Notes under the pieces: generated by a model
Databases searched by the model: none
The model's input: the letters and a program-made list of their open reading frames with translations, nothing else
Told to the model about the DNA's origin: nothing
Assembly (NCBI GenBank): GCA_944325335.1
Contig: CALUZR010000028.1
Coordinates: 1-43,802 of the forward strand
Length of the DNA: 43,802 bases
Source: an uncultured Parabacteroides sp.
Lineage (GTDB): Bacteria; Bacteroidota; Bacteroidia; Bacteroidales; Tannerellaceae
Direction: 5' to 3'
Part shown: one piece after another, positions 17,892 through 26,915 of the stretch
How positions within the stretch are numbered: position 1 is the stretch's first letter
How the letters are laid out: each line of letters opens with the position of its first letter
Program-made: the position numbers and the translations under genes

Positions 17892-19685
17892 GTGAAGATT
17901 ATGCAAGATGACAAACCGGAATGGAGCGCATTATCGGCTGAAGATTTTGAAGTAACGGGTGATATTGCTTCTATTAAAGATGCCGGAGAGTATAATGTGA
18001 CAATTACACTCAAGAAATATTATAAAGCTTCTGTGGACTTGAAGCTGCGGATTAACATGAAAGAGTTATTTGTCGATTTAAATCTGCCGACAGAAGTAGA
18101 AAGTGATAAAGATATCACTACCATTTGGAGTACAGACGATGCTATCTTCAAAGGTGAAGTAGCCAATGATGAGGGCAAAGGAAAGATTGAAGGTACACTT
18201 TCTGTTATTTCTTCAGATGAAAATAACATGACTGTACAAATTGAAGGATTAAAACTTGCAAGCAATAGCCCATTCCAACCGGAAAATTACGAACCGGTTT
18301 ATATGAATAATGGTAAGAACGTATCGTTGGATGAAAATGGAGATGCTACAATCTCTGACATTACAATTGTTAATTCAGATCCGGGCAAAGCTGAAGACTT
18401 GAAGCCGGGTGAAAGCGGTTGGTCTTCGACAGATGGAAAGAACTTCTATCGTGTTTATGACGGAAAAGAACATGCTATCACTTCTATATCTGTAAATGGC
18501 GAAAATATGACGGATGGCTTTACGGTGGACTACAATGAAGCCGACAAAGTGAAAGACGCCGGTATTTACTTGGCTACAGTAACATTCAAGGATAATAGTT
18601 ACGCCCCGACTACGATGGTTTTGACAATCACTAAACGTCCGATGCACGTATGGTTCAATCTCCCGGCTACAGTTGAGAAGGCTGGTCAATTACCAGCTGC
18701 AAATTATGTGAAATATGAAGAAGCTACGGAAGGCCGCGGCTTGATTGCTGCGGAAGGTACTCCTGTTGCAAGTGGCGATTTGTCTATCAGTTTGCCTATC
18801 GACGGCAAGTGCAGCGTGAAGTTGATGAATTTTGCGTTGGCTAAGAACGAAGCTGGTTTCTTGCCAAGTAATTACTTGGTTCAAGTATGGGATGCTACGC
18901 AAGGCAAGTGGATTGATTATACAGAAGGTACAGAAGTCGTTATTGTAGATCCAAACGACCCGGATAATGACGGTCAGAATGATGAAGGTAATCCGAATGG
19001 AGATGGCGGAAGTGGCATCACGGTAGAAGACCCGGACGAACCGACCGACCCGGATAATCCAGGAACAGACCCGGACGACCCCAACACGGATCCTGATGAC
19101 CCAAGTACAGACCCCGACGACCCGAACAAACCGGGCGAACCAAGCGACCCGAACAAACCGGGACAAGGCGGCGGTTCTACGAATAATGCTTACAAACATT
19201 ATCAAGTAATCATCGAAGAGGAATGTGATGGCATCGACTTATCAGTAAGCCGTGGTTTAGTCCGCGAAGGTAACCAGGTAAGTATCTACATGGAGATTGC
19301 AGAAGGTTGCGATACGACGGGTATGAAACTCGAATACAAACGTAGTCTCTTCGGCAGCTGGGAAGACCTGAAGCCACACGAAGGCGTGCAACCGGGCGAA
19401 TACATTATTAAAAACATTCGTACCGATATTTATGTACGAGCTACGGGCGCGAAGATGAATGGCAGTGCAACCGGTATCGAGGATGTGGAAAATACCCAGA
19501 TTCAAGTCTATGCACAAGATGGCAATATCCGTATTTTCACTCCGGAGCTGGTTGAAGTACAAATTGTAAACATGGCAGGTGTCGTCGTGAAGAATGCCGA
19601 ACAAACAGGCTGGCAATCTTACGCTGTCGACCGTGGCATCTACATCGTCCGCGTAGGCGAACAGGTATTCAAGCTGAAGCTGTAA
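17892..19685 (+). pseudogene. C-terminal part of the same surface protein, cut off by the amber codon
   Basis: The reading frame is the same as that of the upstream part; sense codons resume at 17826, and 17892 (a GTG) is only the first possible restart. It holds two more MBG-like modules (RVYDGKDHPIESI; FYRVYDGKEHAITSISVNG), an Asp/Pro linker of repeated DPDDP-type words (about 18951-19170), and a C-terminal domain ending GIYIVRVGEQVFKLKL. That ending resembles type IX secretion or DUF6383-like tails and would anchor or export the full protein. Without suppression of the stop, this part has no signal peptide and is probably not made or not exported. Confidence 0.7.
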
Positions 19686-19748
19686 GATAGAATAGAAAAA
19701 GGCCGACGCGAGTCGCCCCGTTTTAATATGTTTTATTAGTGAATAGAA

Positions 19749-19790
19749 AAGCGGAAGGAAGCTTTCGGGCTTACCTTCCGCTTATTTTTT
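19749..19790 (+). terminator. terminator after the surface-protein gene
   Basis: AAGCGGAAGG (19749-19758) pairs with CCTTCCGCTT (19774-19783). An inner AAGC/GCTT pair sits around a TTTCGG loop, and TTTTTT follows at 19785-19790. Confidence 0.85.
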
Positions 19791-19824
19791 CCTTTTTCGT
19801 CCATTCTGTTTCCATTTCTTTTCG

Positions 19825-19832
19825 TAGTTTTG
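19825..19832 (+). promoter_or_regulatory. -7 element for ung
   Basis: TAGTTTTG fits TAnnTTTG and ends 23 bp before the ATG at 19856. This helps exclude the longer open frame that starts inside the terminator. Confidence 0.45.
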
Positions 19833-19855
19833 TATCCATAAAAAATCATCCTAAC

Positions 19856-20518
19856 ATGAAGGTACAGATAGAAGAAAGTTGGCGTCTCCGTTTGCAAACG
19901 GAATTCGACAAACCCTACTTTGCGGAGTTGGTAGCTTTTGTGAAACAAGAGTATCGCCAAGCGCAGGTATTGCCGCCGGGACATCTTATCTTTCGGGTAT
20001 TCAATACCTGTCCGTTCGAACAAGTAAAGGTAGTCATCTTAGGGCAAGACCCTTATCCCGCGCCAGGATTATATGATGGCGTCTGCTTTTCGGTGCCTGA
20101 AGGCGTGCCTATCCCGGGGTCGTTGGCCAATATCTTCTTGGAAATACACCACGATTTAGGCAAAGACATCCCCACCTCCGGCAACTTAGACCGCTGGGTA
20201 AAGCAAGGCGTACTCTCGATGAATTCCGTCCTTACAGTACGTGCTCACGAGACAGGTTCGCACCGCAACCAGGGTTGGGAAACATTTACCGATGCCGTCA
20301 TCCGCAAATTGAGTGACGAACGCGACCATCTCGTTTTCATGCTTTGGGGAAACTACGCGAAAGCGAAAGCTCCTTTAATCGATGCCCATAAACACTTGAT
20401 ACTAACCGCAGCCCATCCTTCACCCCGTTCTGCCGACCATGGTTTCTTCGGCTGTCGCCACTTCAGCCGTGCGAATGCATTCCTCAAGGCATGGAATATG
20501 GGAGAAATCAATTGGTAA
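19856..20518 (+). CDS. ung: uracil-DNA glycosylase
   Basis: Removes uracil from DNA in base excision repair. The 220-residue product has the family 1 active site GQDPYPAPGLYDGVCFSVP (about 60-80, catalytic Asp in GQDPY), PGSLANIF, the VLSMNSVLTV block and the uracil-contacting HPSPRSADHGFFGCRHFS (about 183-200). The open frame extends upstream to 19739, but that part overlaps a terminator and the -7 element. ATG 19856 (MKVQIEESW) gives the usual length. Confidence 0.95.
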   Translation: MKVQIEESWRLRLQTEFDKPYFAELVAFVKQEYRQAQVLPPGHLIFRVFNTCPFEQVKVVILGQDPYPAPGLYDGVCFSVPEGVPIPGSLANIFLEIHHDLGKDIPTSGNLDRWVKQGVLSMNSVLTVRAHETGSHRNQGWETFTDAVIRKLSDERDHLVFMLWGNYAKAKAPLIDAHKHLILTAAHPSPRSADHGFFGCRHFSRANAFLKAWNMGEINW

Positions 20519-20575
20519 ATCAGACAACTTTCTACGCGCTTATTTGTTTTACTTATAAATAATCATTTAATACAA

Positions 20576-21541
20576 ATGCGTATGAAAAAATTAGTATGGG
20601 GAGTGGTTATCCTCCTGGGTATGCTTACTTCTTGTTCGGAAGAAGAAAATAATTCGTCACAAGATACGGTGATGCAATTAATCAGTCCGCGCGTCAGTGC
20701 GATGGTAGAAAACGAGACTTCAAGTTATAGTCCGCTTACCGGCGTCTTGGAGGCTTATCCTTGTCAGAGCCAAAGCTCTATCTATTTCGGGAACTACACG
20801 CAAGGGAAACTAACTCCCTTTTATGGATATTATATTATCCAAGATGGACACGTGACGGGAGATAATAACCGCGTACTGAATCTCCCGGAAGGTTCGTATA
20901 ATATGGTCTATTGGGGAACGCCTAAATACGAAGAGCCCACGTATAGCACGCCCGCTATTTCGGAACCAGGCCTCCAGATTGGTGCGGATTTAGCCCAACT
21001 CTATTTTAGCCTGCGCGCCAATGGAGACGGCACGTATATGCCTGTCTTCGATATGGTGCACGCCATCAAGGAGATGGACACAAGCGAAGATTTCCAAGCA
21101 TCGCTGCAACGGGTAGTAGCGGGATTGAAAGTAATCGTCAAGCGAAAAGACAATGGTATCTTTGATTCGGATATCCTCAAGATGCAAGTGCAGATAGGCG
21201 GCATTGCCGAGAAATTGAATGTCTATACCGCCGAACCGGAAAATCAGACGAAGACCGTACAGTTCGATTTGGTCCGTTCGGAAGATGGGACTTCGATGAG
21301 CAACGCGACCGTGATGCTCTTCCCTTCGGCCGAACATCCGATACTCGACCTCGTCATTACCACACAAGATGGTAAAGAACATCGGCTCACGAAGGAACTC
21401 CAGACAACCCTCTCGGCCAATACGCGGCTCACGCTCCAAATCCTCCTCGGCGAAGTGCTTCCATCTGAACGGAAAGGGAACTTCACCATCGAAAATTGGC
21501 GCGAAGCCACCGAGACGATTGAGTTTATTGTGGAAGAATAA
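20576..21541 (+). CDS. fimbrillin-like (FimB/Mfa2-type) lipoprotein
   Basis: The 321-residue product has a lipoprotein signal with lipobox MLTSC (Cys about 20). The rest is beta-rich, with FSLRANGDGTYMPVFDMVHAIKEM and LQRVVAGLKVIVKR, a pattern I associate with Bacteroidetes FimB/Mfa2 anchor subunits and related fimbrillin-fold proteins. It would sit at the outer membrane. A second ATG at 20582 (MKKLVWG) is an equally good start. It stands alone, with no fimbrial operon partners, and its stop codon runs into a long inverted repeat. Subfamily assignment is tentative. Confidence 0.6.
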   Translation: MRMKKLVWGVVILLGMLTSCSEEENNSSQDTVMQLISPRVSAMVENETSSYSPLTGVLEAYPCQSQSSIYFGNYTQGKLTPFYGYYIIQDGHVTGDNNRVLNLPEGSYNMVYWGTPKYEEPTYSTPAISEPGLQIGADLAQLYFSLRANGDGTYMPVFDMVHAIKEMDTSEDFQASLQRVVAGLKVIVKRKDNGIFDSDILKMQVQIGGIAEKLNVYTAEPENQTKTVQFDLVRSEDGTSMSNATVMLFPSAEHPILDLVITTQDGKEHRLTKELQTTLSANTRLTLQILLGEVLPSERKGNFTIENWREATETIEFIVEE

Positions 21542-21624
21542 AATGAAAAATGAGGAATGAAGAATGAAGAATACAAAGACGCAAAGCCTTTAATTCTTCA
21601 TTCTTCATTCCTCATTCTTCATTT
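21541..21624. repeat. inverted repeat of GAATGAA words between convergent genes
   Basis: Left arm 21541-21572 and right arm 21593-21624 are reverse complements at 31 of 32 positions, with a 20-bp loop. Each arm repeats the words GAATGAAGAAT. It begins within the stop codon of the fimbrillin-like gene and ends 5 bp before the PNGase F-like stop, so it may act as a terminator in both directions. The same 18-mer recurs at the hisA/hisF junction (41653-41670). Confidence 0.85.
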
Positions 21625-21629
21625 ACACC

Positions 21630-22871
21630 TTACTCGTATACCAAGTAAGCGGAAACCAACCAGTGGTTCATCTCCTCACCTACGGCCGGTTGCGCTTCTG
21701 GAATATCGACCTTAAAGGTATGTTCGCCAGCCGAAAGCGTACCGAGCGGAGCCGTTACAGGAGCCACATCGCTGCCCGGACACCAGTTCGAGCGCGAAAG
21801 GTCGGACGAAGCCAACGGTTCTTCTACCATCTTCTCGGCATATCCATTGTCGCCAATATAAGCCGCCAAACGCTTGATAAGCCAAACACCCGTAGCCGGA
21901 TTGAACCGACGGAACGAAGCACAATCGTCGCGCCAAGGCACGAAGTCGAGTACCGTCTGGCCATCCACCGAGACAATGTTCTGACGCTCTACAAACTCAT
22001 CGCCACCGCTATGGCCACCATGGCCGGTCACGATATACTTCAACTCCGCGTTGTGGGCTTCTTTCGGGAGATTGAAAGTGACTTCCATCGGTTTGCGGGC
22101 AAAGATGTCGGGATAAGCCTGGCCAATGTAATAGACCGTATTCATGAGCGGAACCACGTGGCGTTCAGGCATGACGTCGTTAGCCAACTTGCTCTCGTCG
22201 ATATCCAAATCCACGCTGATGCGATAACCCGTCTCGTTCCACGTATCAATGAATACACCTACGTAAGCTTCGCCTTCCAACAAAGGATAGAGCTGCGTAA
22301 TGTCTTGCTCCCACTTCACGGAAGTCTCCCACTTCGGCACGTAAACCGGACGACGATGTCCCGTCAATGAATCCTCTGGCGCACTATAATGCCCCACACC
22401 GAAAGGCGTCATGAAACGCATCAATTCTACCGTCGGAAGATAATCCTGCCCCGGAACGGTTCCGATTAACTTCTCATACTTCGTGCTATCAACGGCAGGG
22501 AATTGCTGTTCGCCCTTGGCAATGTTCAGCAAATTGATCACAGATTCCTTCGGCAATACGAAGAGCGAACCGGACTTGTCCCAGCGGTCGCCATTCGAAG
22601 CCAATTCCACGCGTGCCGTTACCGAGATGTTCCGCTCATAAGCCGGAAGCGTAATCTTCTTCAAGATAATACGACCGTTCACCAGACGAATGACGCCATC
22701 CGCATTGGCTTCGGTATAATTTCCCAACGAATCGGGATGGAAACATACCACTTCATCGTCGAACACTTTCAAATCGGTGTTGCCCATGGCAGGATATTCC
22801 TTCGGGCCACACGCCGCCAAGCCTATCAACGACAGGCAGGCCATGCTTTTCGTGAAAATACTTTTAAACAT
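21630..22871 (-). CDS. PNGase F-like lipoprotein (peptide N-glycosidase family)
   Basis: The 413-residue product has lipobox LAAC (Cys about 21), so it is surface or periplasmic. The C-terminal half carries hallmarks of the PNGase F fold: [20 protein letters not shown] (about 280), [23 protein letters not shown] and [14 protein letters not shown] (about 365). The family releases N-glycans from glycoproteins, cutting the Asn side chain. An N-terminal domain of about 130 residues precedes the core. It follows the GH3 gene by 50 bp on the same strand, so joint use on host N-glycans is plausible. Catalytic acid residues were not individually verified. Confidence 0.8.
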   Translation of the reverse strand: MFKSIFTKSMACLSLIGLAACGPKEYPAMGNTDLKVFDDEVVCFHPDSLGNYTEANADGVIRLVNGRIILKKITLPAYERNISVTARVELASNGDRWDKSGSLFVLPKESVINLLNIAKGEQQFPAVDSTKYEKLIGTVPGQDYLPTVELMRFMTPFGVGHYSAPEDSLTGHRRPVYVPKWETSVKWEQDITQLYPLLEGEAYVGVFIDTWNETGYRISVDLDIDESKLANDVMPERHVVPLMNTVYYIGQAYPDIFARKPMEVTFNLPKEAHNAELKYIVTGHGGHSGGDEFVERQNIVSVDGQTVLDFVPWRDDCASFRRFNPATGVWLIKRLAAYIGDNGYAEKMVEEPLASSDLSRSNWCPGSDVAPVTAPLGTLSAGEHTFKVDIPEAQPAVGEEMNHWLVSAYLVYE

Positions 22872-22921
22872 ACTATAGACCTTTATTTAATAAATCATAT
22901 ATTCGTTTTGACGCCATTTTC

Positions 22922-25321
22922 TTATTGAACGGTAAATGTATCTTTTAAACGTATGTCTTCCGAAGAAGCACCGATGCGGACTTCAAACTCGCCCGGCTCG
23001 ACGCGCCATTCGTTGTGTACATCCAATATCTGCAAGTCTTCGGGTTGCAATACAAAGGAGACGCGCTTCGTCTCGCCCGGATTCAGGTGGATACGCTCGA
23101 ATCCGCGAAGCTGGGAGTCGTATGGAATCACACTCGCCACCTTATCGCTCAGGTAAAGCTGTACGACCTCATCACCAGCACATTTACCCGTATTAGTCAC
23201 GTCGACCGATACATGGATGTCGCTCTGGCTATGGGGCGTCTCTTGCTCGATAGTCAAGTTATTATATTGGAATGTCGTATAACTTAAACCATAACCGAAA
23301 GGATAGAGTGCGCCGTTCACACGCGTCGAGCCCGAACCGTTCGGTCCGGCAAAGTATTGCCCGTCTTGCGAACCCGGCTTGAAGGGGAAATTGAATTCAA
23401 TCTGTCCGATGCTTCGGGGGAATGTAATCGGCAGACGTCCGCCCGGATTATATTCACCAAAGAGCGTACGGGCAATGGCCGTCCCGCCTACGCAACAAGG
23501 AAACCAAGCTTCCAGAATCGCCGGAATGTTCCGGTCTGCCCAATTGATGGTCAACGGCTGGCCATTGATCAGCACCAATACAACCGGTTTGCCCGTCGCA
23601 TGGAGCGCCTCGAGGAGCTGTTGTTGGCGGCCCGGAAGGTCTAACGAAGTACGCGAACGGCTCTCGCCCGTACAGGTTTCGTCTTCACCTAAGACGGCGA
23701 TAATGATATCCGCCTCTGTTGCTTTGCGAACAGCTTCGTCGATACCGGCTTGTTCTTTCGCGGTCAGCGGTGTCGGGACAATCTCGCTATCCGGCCAAAG
23801 GGAATCTTTTACTTCGCATCCTTGGGCATAATCTACGATGGCCGAACCCTTCAAATAGTGCTCAATTCCTTCGTACACCGTTGTGTTCTTCAAGCCTTGA
23901 GGGCCATAGCGGCTGATCATATAATTGGTCTCTTTCGCCAAAGGTCCTGCCACCAGCACGCGCTTCAAGGTCTTTTTATCCAACGGGAGCAAGCCGTCGG
24001 CATTCTTCAAGAGGACGAGCGACTGGCGTTGCATCTCCATCACGAAATCCGCATGCTTGTCTGCCCCTACGAGCTTATCCGCTTCCGAAGGATCTTCCAC
24101 ATACGGATGATCGAACAAGCCTAACTCGAACTTCACACGCAATACTTCCGCCACACGCTGGTCTAATACCCGCTGGCTAAGCTTTCCTTCTTTCACTAAT
24201 TTACGCAATGGAAGGATGAAATCGGCCGGCGGCGTGAAATTGGTTCGCACGTTCAATCCCGCCTCTACACATTGGCGTACCGCCTCTTCATAGGTATCTG
24301 CCACGCGATGCTTCGTCTGCACATATTCAACCGCCTCGCTATCGCTCACCACATAACCCCGGAAACCATACGCTTCGCGCAAGAGTTCGGTCAGGAAATA
24401 ATAACTGGCCGTCACCGGCACGCCGTCCCAATCATTATAACTGCTCATGACGCCCATCGGGTGCGCCTCTTGGATGACACGCTTAAAGGGATACATGAAG
24501 AGCTGATGCAACTCGCGCGGGGCGATATGCGGGTCGGTCCGCACCGCTGCATCGCGACCTCCCTTCGGCACGCTATAAGCCGCATAATGTTTCAACGTAG
24601 AAGCGACGCCTTGTTCTTGAAGCCCTTTCACCATCTGGATGCCCAATTCGGCGATCAGATAGGGTTCTTCGCCATAACATTCGAGGACACGCCCCCAACG
24701 TGGGTCGCGCGCCACATCCAAGATAGGCGTATACACGTTCGTATAGCCCAATGCTTTCGCCTCTTTTCCGGCAATGCTTCCGGCTTCGTGTACTAATTCG
24801 CGGTTCCACGTGCTTCCGATGCCGATCGGCGCGGGGAATGGAGTCGCCTTCGTATGGTTCAATCCATGGATGCCTTCGTTCGAGAAATCTACCGGAATGC
24901 CCAATCGCGTCTCTTCGATGAACCATTGCTGGATTTGGTTGATGGCCTTCGCATGGTTGCTAAAGGGGTAAATCAATTCCGGATAACGCTTCCGTCCGCT
25001 CCCGATACCGTTCAATTGTTCGTCGATATTGGCGATACCGTCCTTCCAGACTTCCTCTTTCCAGCGGGCGGTAGGCAAGGAATCCTGCAGGATACGCCCC
25101 GAGCCGTAGAGCGTAGCCAGCTGGCAGGTCTTCTCCTCGACCGTCATTTGGTCCAACAAATCCTGGATACGTGCTTCGATAGGAGCTTCCGGATTTTCAT
25201 ACGTATCCATCTTTCCATTCTTATTAAAATCTATCCAACCCTCTTTGTAGATAGAATCTTTTGCCTCCACGCCTGCGACGAGGAGCGAGGCCGCCATGAT
25301 GTACAGGTATTTCTTCTTCAT
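22922..25321 (-). CDS. glycoside hydrolase family 3 beta-glucosidase-like protein (BglX type)
   Basis: Predicted periplasmic exo-hydrolase of 799 residues with a signal peptide (MAASLLVAGVEA). It has the GH3 N-terminal TIM barrel with MTVEEKTCQLATLYGSGR, DFSNEGIHGL and the nucleophile aspartate in GYVVSDSEAVEY (about 325). The second alpha/beta domain has VLVAGPLAKETN and GEDETCTGESRSRTSLDLPGRQ. A fibronectin III-like C-terminal domain (VVQLYLSD, GFERIHLNPGE) completes the usual layout. The leaving sugar cannot be told from sequence; beta-glucose, xylose or N-acetylglucosamine are all found in the family. Confidence 0.92.
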   Translation of the reverse strand: MKKKYLYIMAASLLVAGVEAKDSIYKEGWIDFNKNGKMDTYENPEAPIEARIQDLLDQMTVEEKTCQLATLYGSGRILQDSLPTARWKEEVWKDGIANIDEQLNGIGSGRKRYPELIYPFSNHAKAINQIQQWFIEETRLGIPVDFSNEGIHGLNHTKATPFPAPIGIGSTWNRELVHEAGSIAGKEAKALGYTNVYTPILDVARDPRWGRVLECYGEEPYLIAELGIQMVKGLQEQGVASTLKHYAAYSVPKGGRDAAVRTDPHIAPRELHQLFMYPFKRVIQEAHPMGVMSSYNDWDGVPVTASYYFLTELLREAYGFRGYVVSDSEAVEYVQTKHRVADTYEEAVRQCVEAGLNVRTNFTPPADFILPLRKLVKEGKLSQRVLDQRVAEVLRVKFELGLFDHPYVEDPSEADKLVGADKHADFVMEMQRQSLVLLKNADGLLPLDKKTLKRVLVAGPLAKETNYMISRYGPQGLKNTTVYEGIEHYLKGSAIVDYAQGCEVKDSLWPDSEIVPTPLTAKEQAGIDEAVRKATEADIIIAVLGEDETCTGESRSRTSLDLPGRQQQLLEALHATGKPVVLVLINGQPLTINWADRNIPAILEAWFPCCVGGTAIARTLFGEYNPGGRLPITFPRSIGQIEFNFPFKPGSQDGQYFAGPNGSGSTRVNGALYPFGYGLSYTTFQYNNLTIEQETPHSQSDIHVSVDVTNTGKCAGDEVVQLYLSDKVASVIPYDSQLRGFERIHLNPGETKRVSFVLQPEDLQILDVHNEWRVEPGEFEVRIGASSEDIRLKDTFTVQ

Positions 25322-25349
25322 TTTCTTTCGCGTTTAACCTTCACGAATA

Positions 25350-25380
25350 CAAAATTAATAGTTATTTCTCATTTTTCAAT
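25350..25380 (-). promoter_or_regulatory. promoter of the GH3/PNGase F-like genes
   Basis: On the minus strand TAATTTTG (25350-25357) fits the -7 element. ATTG (25377-25380) lies 19 bp upstream as a one-mismatch -33 element and overlaps the end of the metallophosphoesterase gene. Confidence 0.5.
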
Positions 25381-26541
25381 ATGCAAATGATCGGTTTCTT
25401 TGCCATCCAAATCATAAATGCGGATATCCAAGGATTTTGCATCGGCATGTGCCTTGAGCAATGTATTGTTCGAATTGACGATAATCGGGAAAGGAATGCC
25501 CTCTTCGCCCGCCTCTTTCTTTACATATTGATGCAGATGCCCGCAAAGGTAGACGTCGGGCTTGGCCTCTTTCAGCAAAGGAAAGAACTTCTTCGCGATG
25601 TCCAACTCGCCATGCCAACCGCCAAACGGGGGCATGTGGCAAACGACCACTTTGTAAGGCGCTTGCGTATAAAGGTCGCTTTTCAAGGCCGTCTTGAGCC
25701 ATTCAGCTTGTTGCGTGCGATACGCATCGTAGGCCGTGATGCCATAATACTCCACATCCGAATCGGGCTTATCCTCGCCGCAATCCAACACGACGAAGCA
25801 CACCGGCCCTTGGCGGAACATATAATATAATTCCTCCTCGCACGGATTGAAATAATCTTGGAAATAAGGCGCCATCGGGCCGCGCGTCTCATGGTTTCCC
25901 CGGCAATAATACATCGGAATGGAACCGGCAAAAAGCTCCGTCGCCTTGTCCATGAAGCCGGTAAACATCTGCTCTTCCGTCTCCGACACCGATACCATGT
26001 CGCCATTAAAAAGGAACAGGTCGGTATTCGCCAGGTCGCATCGCCCGATCATATTCTCCAACACGTCGTTTCGCCCGTGTATGTCGTTCACCATGGCAAA
26101 GGAAACCTCCGGCTTGGAAGCATCGTTTGTAGTAAACGTAAGCGGCTTTTTGGTATATACGTCCGTCGAAGCAATCTGTCCATAAAACACTTGATGGTGC
26201 TTATGCTCCAACACCTCTTGCACGCAGACGCGATACCGGTAGCGCGTACCGGGCGTAAGTCCTTTCAGCTCCACGGCATGGATACGGCTCGTCACCTTAA
26301 TGCCAATCCGCGTGTCGTAGAGTTGCGTCCGTTTTTCGGCATAGAAATGCGTGCCATCGTCGGGAGCAATTTCAATCCACCCGACCGAAGGCTTGTCTGA
26401 GATCCAGACTACGGTCGCTTCCCGTTCTCCTACATTCTGTAAATAAGGTCCATGCTCGATGCGCACCGCCATGAGGGGAAGCAACACACCCCATAGCCAC
26501 AGGCCGACTAAAAACATTCTTTTCATGTACATGTTTTCCAT
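25369..26541 (-). CDS. secreted calcineurin-like metallophosphoesterase (purple acid phosphatase-like)
   Basis: The product of up to 390 residues has a hydrophobic export signal and an N-terminal fibronectin-like domain (HGPYLQNVGEREATVVWISDKPSVGWIEI). The dinuclear metal phosphoesterase core follows: NDIHGRN (about 148), FNGDMV, CRGNHETRG, VVCHMPPFGG and CGHLHQYVK. These give the full set of Asp, Asn and His metal ligands. The substrate is unknown; phosphomonoesters are likely. The start could be 26541, or ATG 26526 (MKRMFLVGL), which gives a cleaner signal peptide. It heads the minus-strand group with GH3 and the PNGase F-like gene. Confidence 0.85.
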   Translation of the reverse strand: MENMYMKRMFLVGLWLWGVLLPLMAVRIEHGPYLQNVGEREATVVWISDKPSVGWIEIAPDDGTHFYAEKRTQLYDTRIGIKVTSRIHAVELKGLTPGTRYRYRVCVQEVLEHKHHQVFYGQIASTDVYTKKPLTFTTNDASKPEVSFAMVNDIHGRNDVLENMIGRCDLANTDLFLFNGDMVSVSETEEQMFTGFMDKATELFAGSIPMYYCRGNHETRGPMAPYFQDYFNPCEEELYYMFRQGPVCFVVLDCGEDKPDSDVEYYGITAYDAYRTQQAEWLKTALKSDLYTQAPYKVVVCHMPPFGGWHGELDIAKKFFPLLKEAKPDVYLCGHLHQYVKKEAGEEGIPFPIIVNSNNTLLKAHADAKSLDIRIYDLDGKETDHLHIEK

Positions 26542-26569
26542 TTAATCCGTTTATAATTATAAATCGTCC

Positions 26570-26625
26570 GAAAGATAGGCATAATTTTTGAAAATGATCG
26601 TTATGTTTCCGCGTATTTATGCCTA
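26570..26625 (-). promoter_or_regulatory. weak -7 element overlapping an inverted repeat
   Basis: TAGGCATAA (26576-26584) and TTATGCCTA (26617-26625) are perfect 9-bp reverse complements 41 bp apart from start to start. A weak -7 (TATCTTTC on the minus strand, 26570-26577) overlaps the left arm. The site could bind a regulator of the metallophosphoesterase gene. Confidence 0.3.
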
Positions 26626-26655
26626 TAATTTTTTCTTCCTTCCCCTTTCGCCCGC

Positions 26656-26823
26656 TTTCCTACCTGGTAGGATTCTTTCTCCGGCACGCCGGGAAACTTT
26701 CCTACCTGGTAGGATTCTTTCTCCGGCACGCCGGGAGGCTTTCCTACCTGGTAGGATTCCTTCTCCGCCACGCCGGGAAGCTTTCCTACCTGGTAGGACG
26801 CTCTTCCCAGCCAGTCGGGAAGA
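26656..26823. repeat. dyad array B: four 42-bp units with alternating dyads
   Basis: TTTCCTACC recurs at 26656, 26698, 26740 and 26782, exactly 42 bp apart. Each unit holds TCCTACC-T-GGTAGGA, a perfect 15-bp dyad, and a GC-rich dyad (CCGGC-AC-GCCGG in units 1 and 2). In unit 4 the second dyad is rewritten as TCTTCCC..GGGAAGA yet stays perfectly symmetric. Centres alternate at about 21 bp (26665, 26686.5, 26707 and so on to 26791 and 26812.5). It lies just upstream of the uxaC promoter, and the gap 26542-26915 has no gene. Confidence 0.85.
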
Positions 26824-26850
26824 TTTGTTTCAAAAAAGATGCGCGTACCT

Positions 26851-26882
26851 CTTGATTTCTTCCATTATTTGCCCTACATTTG
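26851..26882 (+). promoter_or_regulatory. promoter of the hexuronate operon
   Basis: CTTG (26851-26854), 20 bp, TACATTTG (26875-26882), a near-consensus match 33 bp before uxaC and 28 bp after dyad array B. Confidence 0.6.
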
Positions 26883-26915
26883 CCAGCAAATACCATAAAA
26901 CAGTACCTATAAGAA

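Noticed and set aside
19739..19855. N-terminal extension of ung
   Set aside because: It overlaps the terminator of the previous gene and lies upstream of the ung -7 element.
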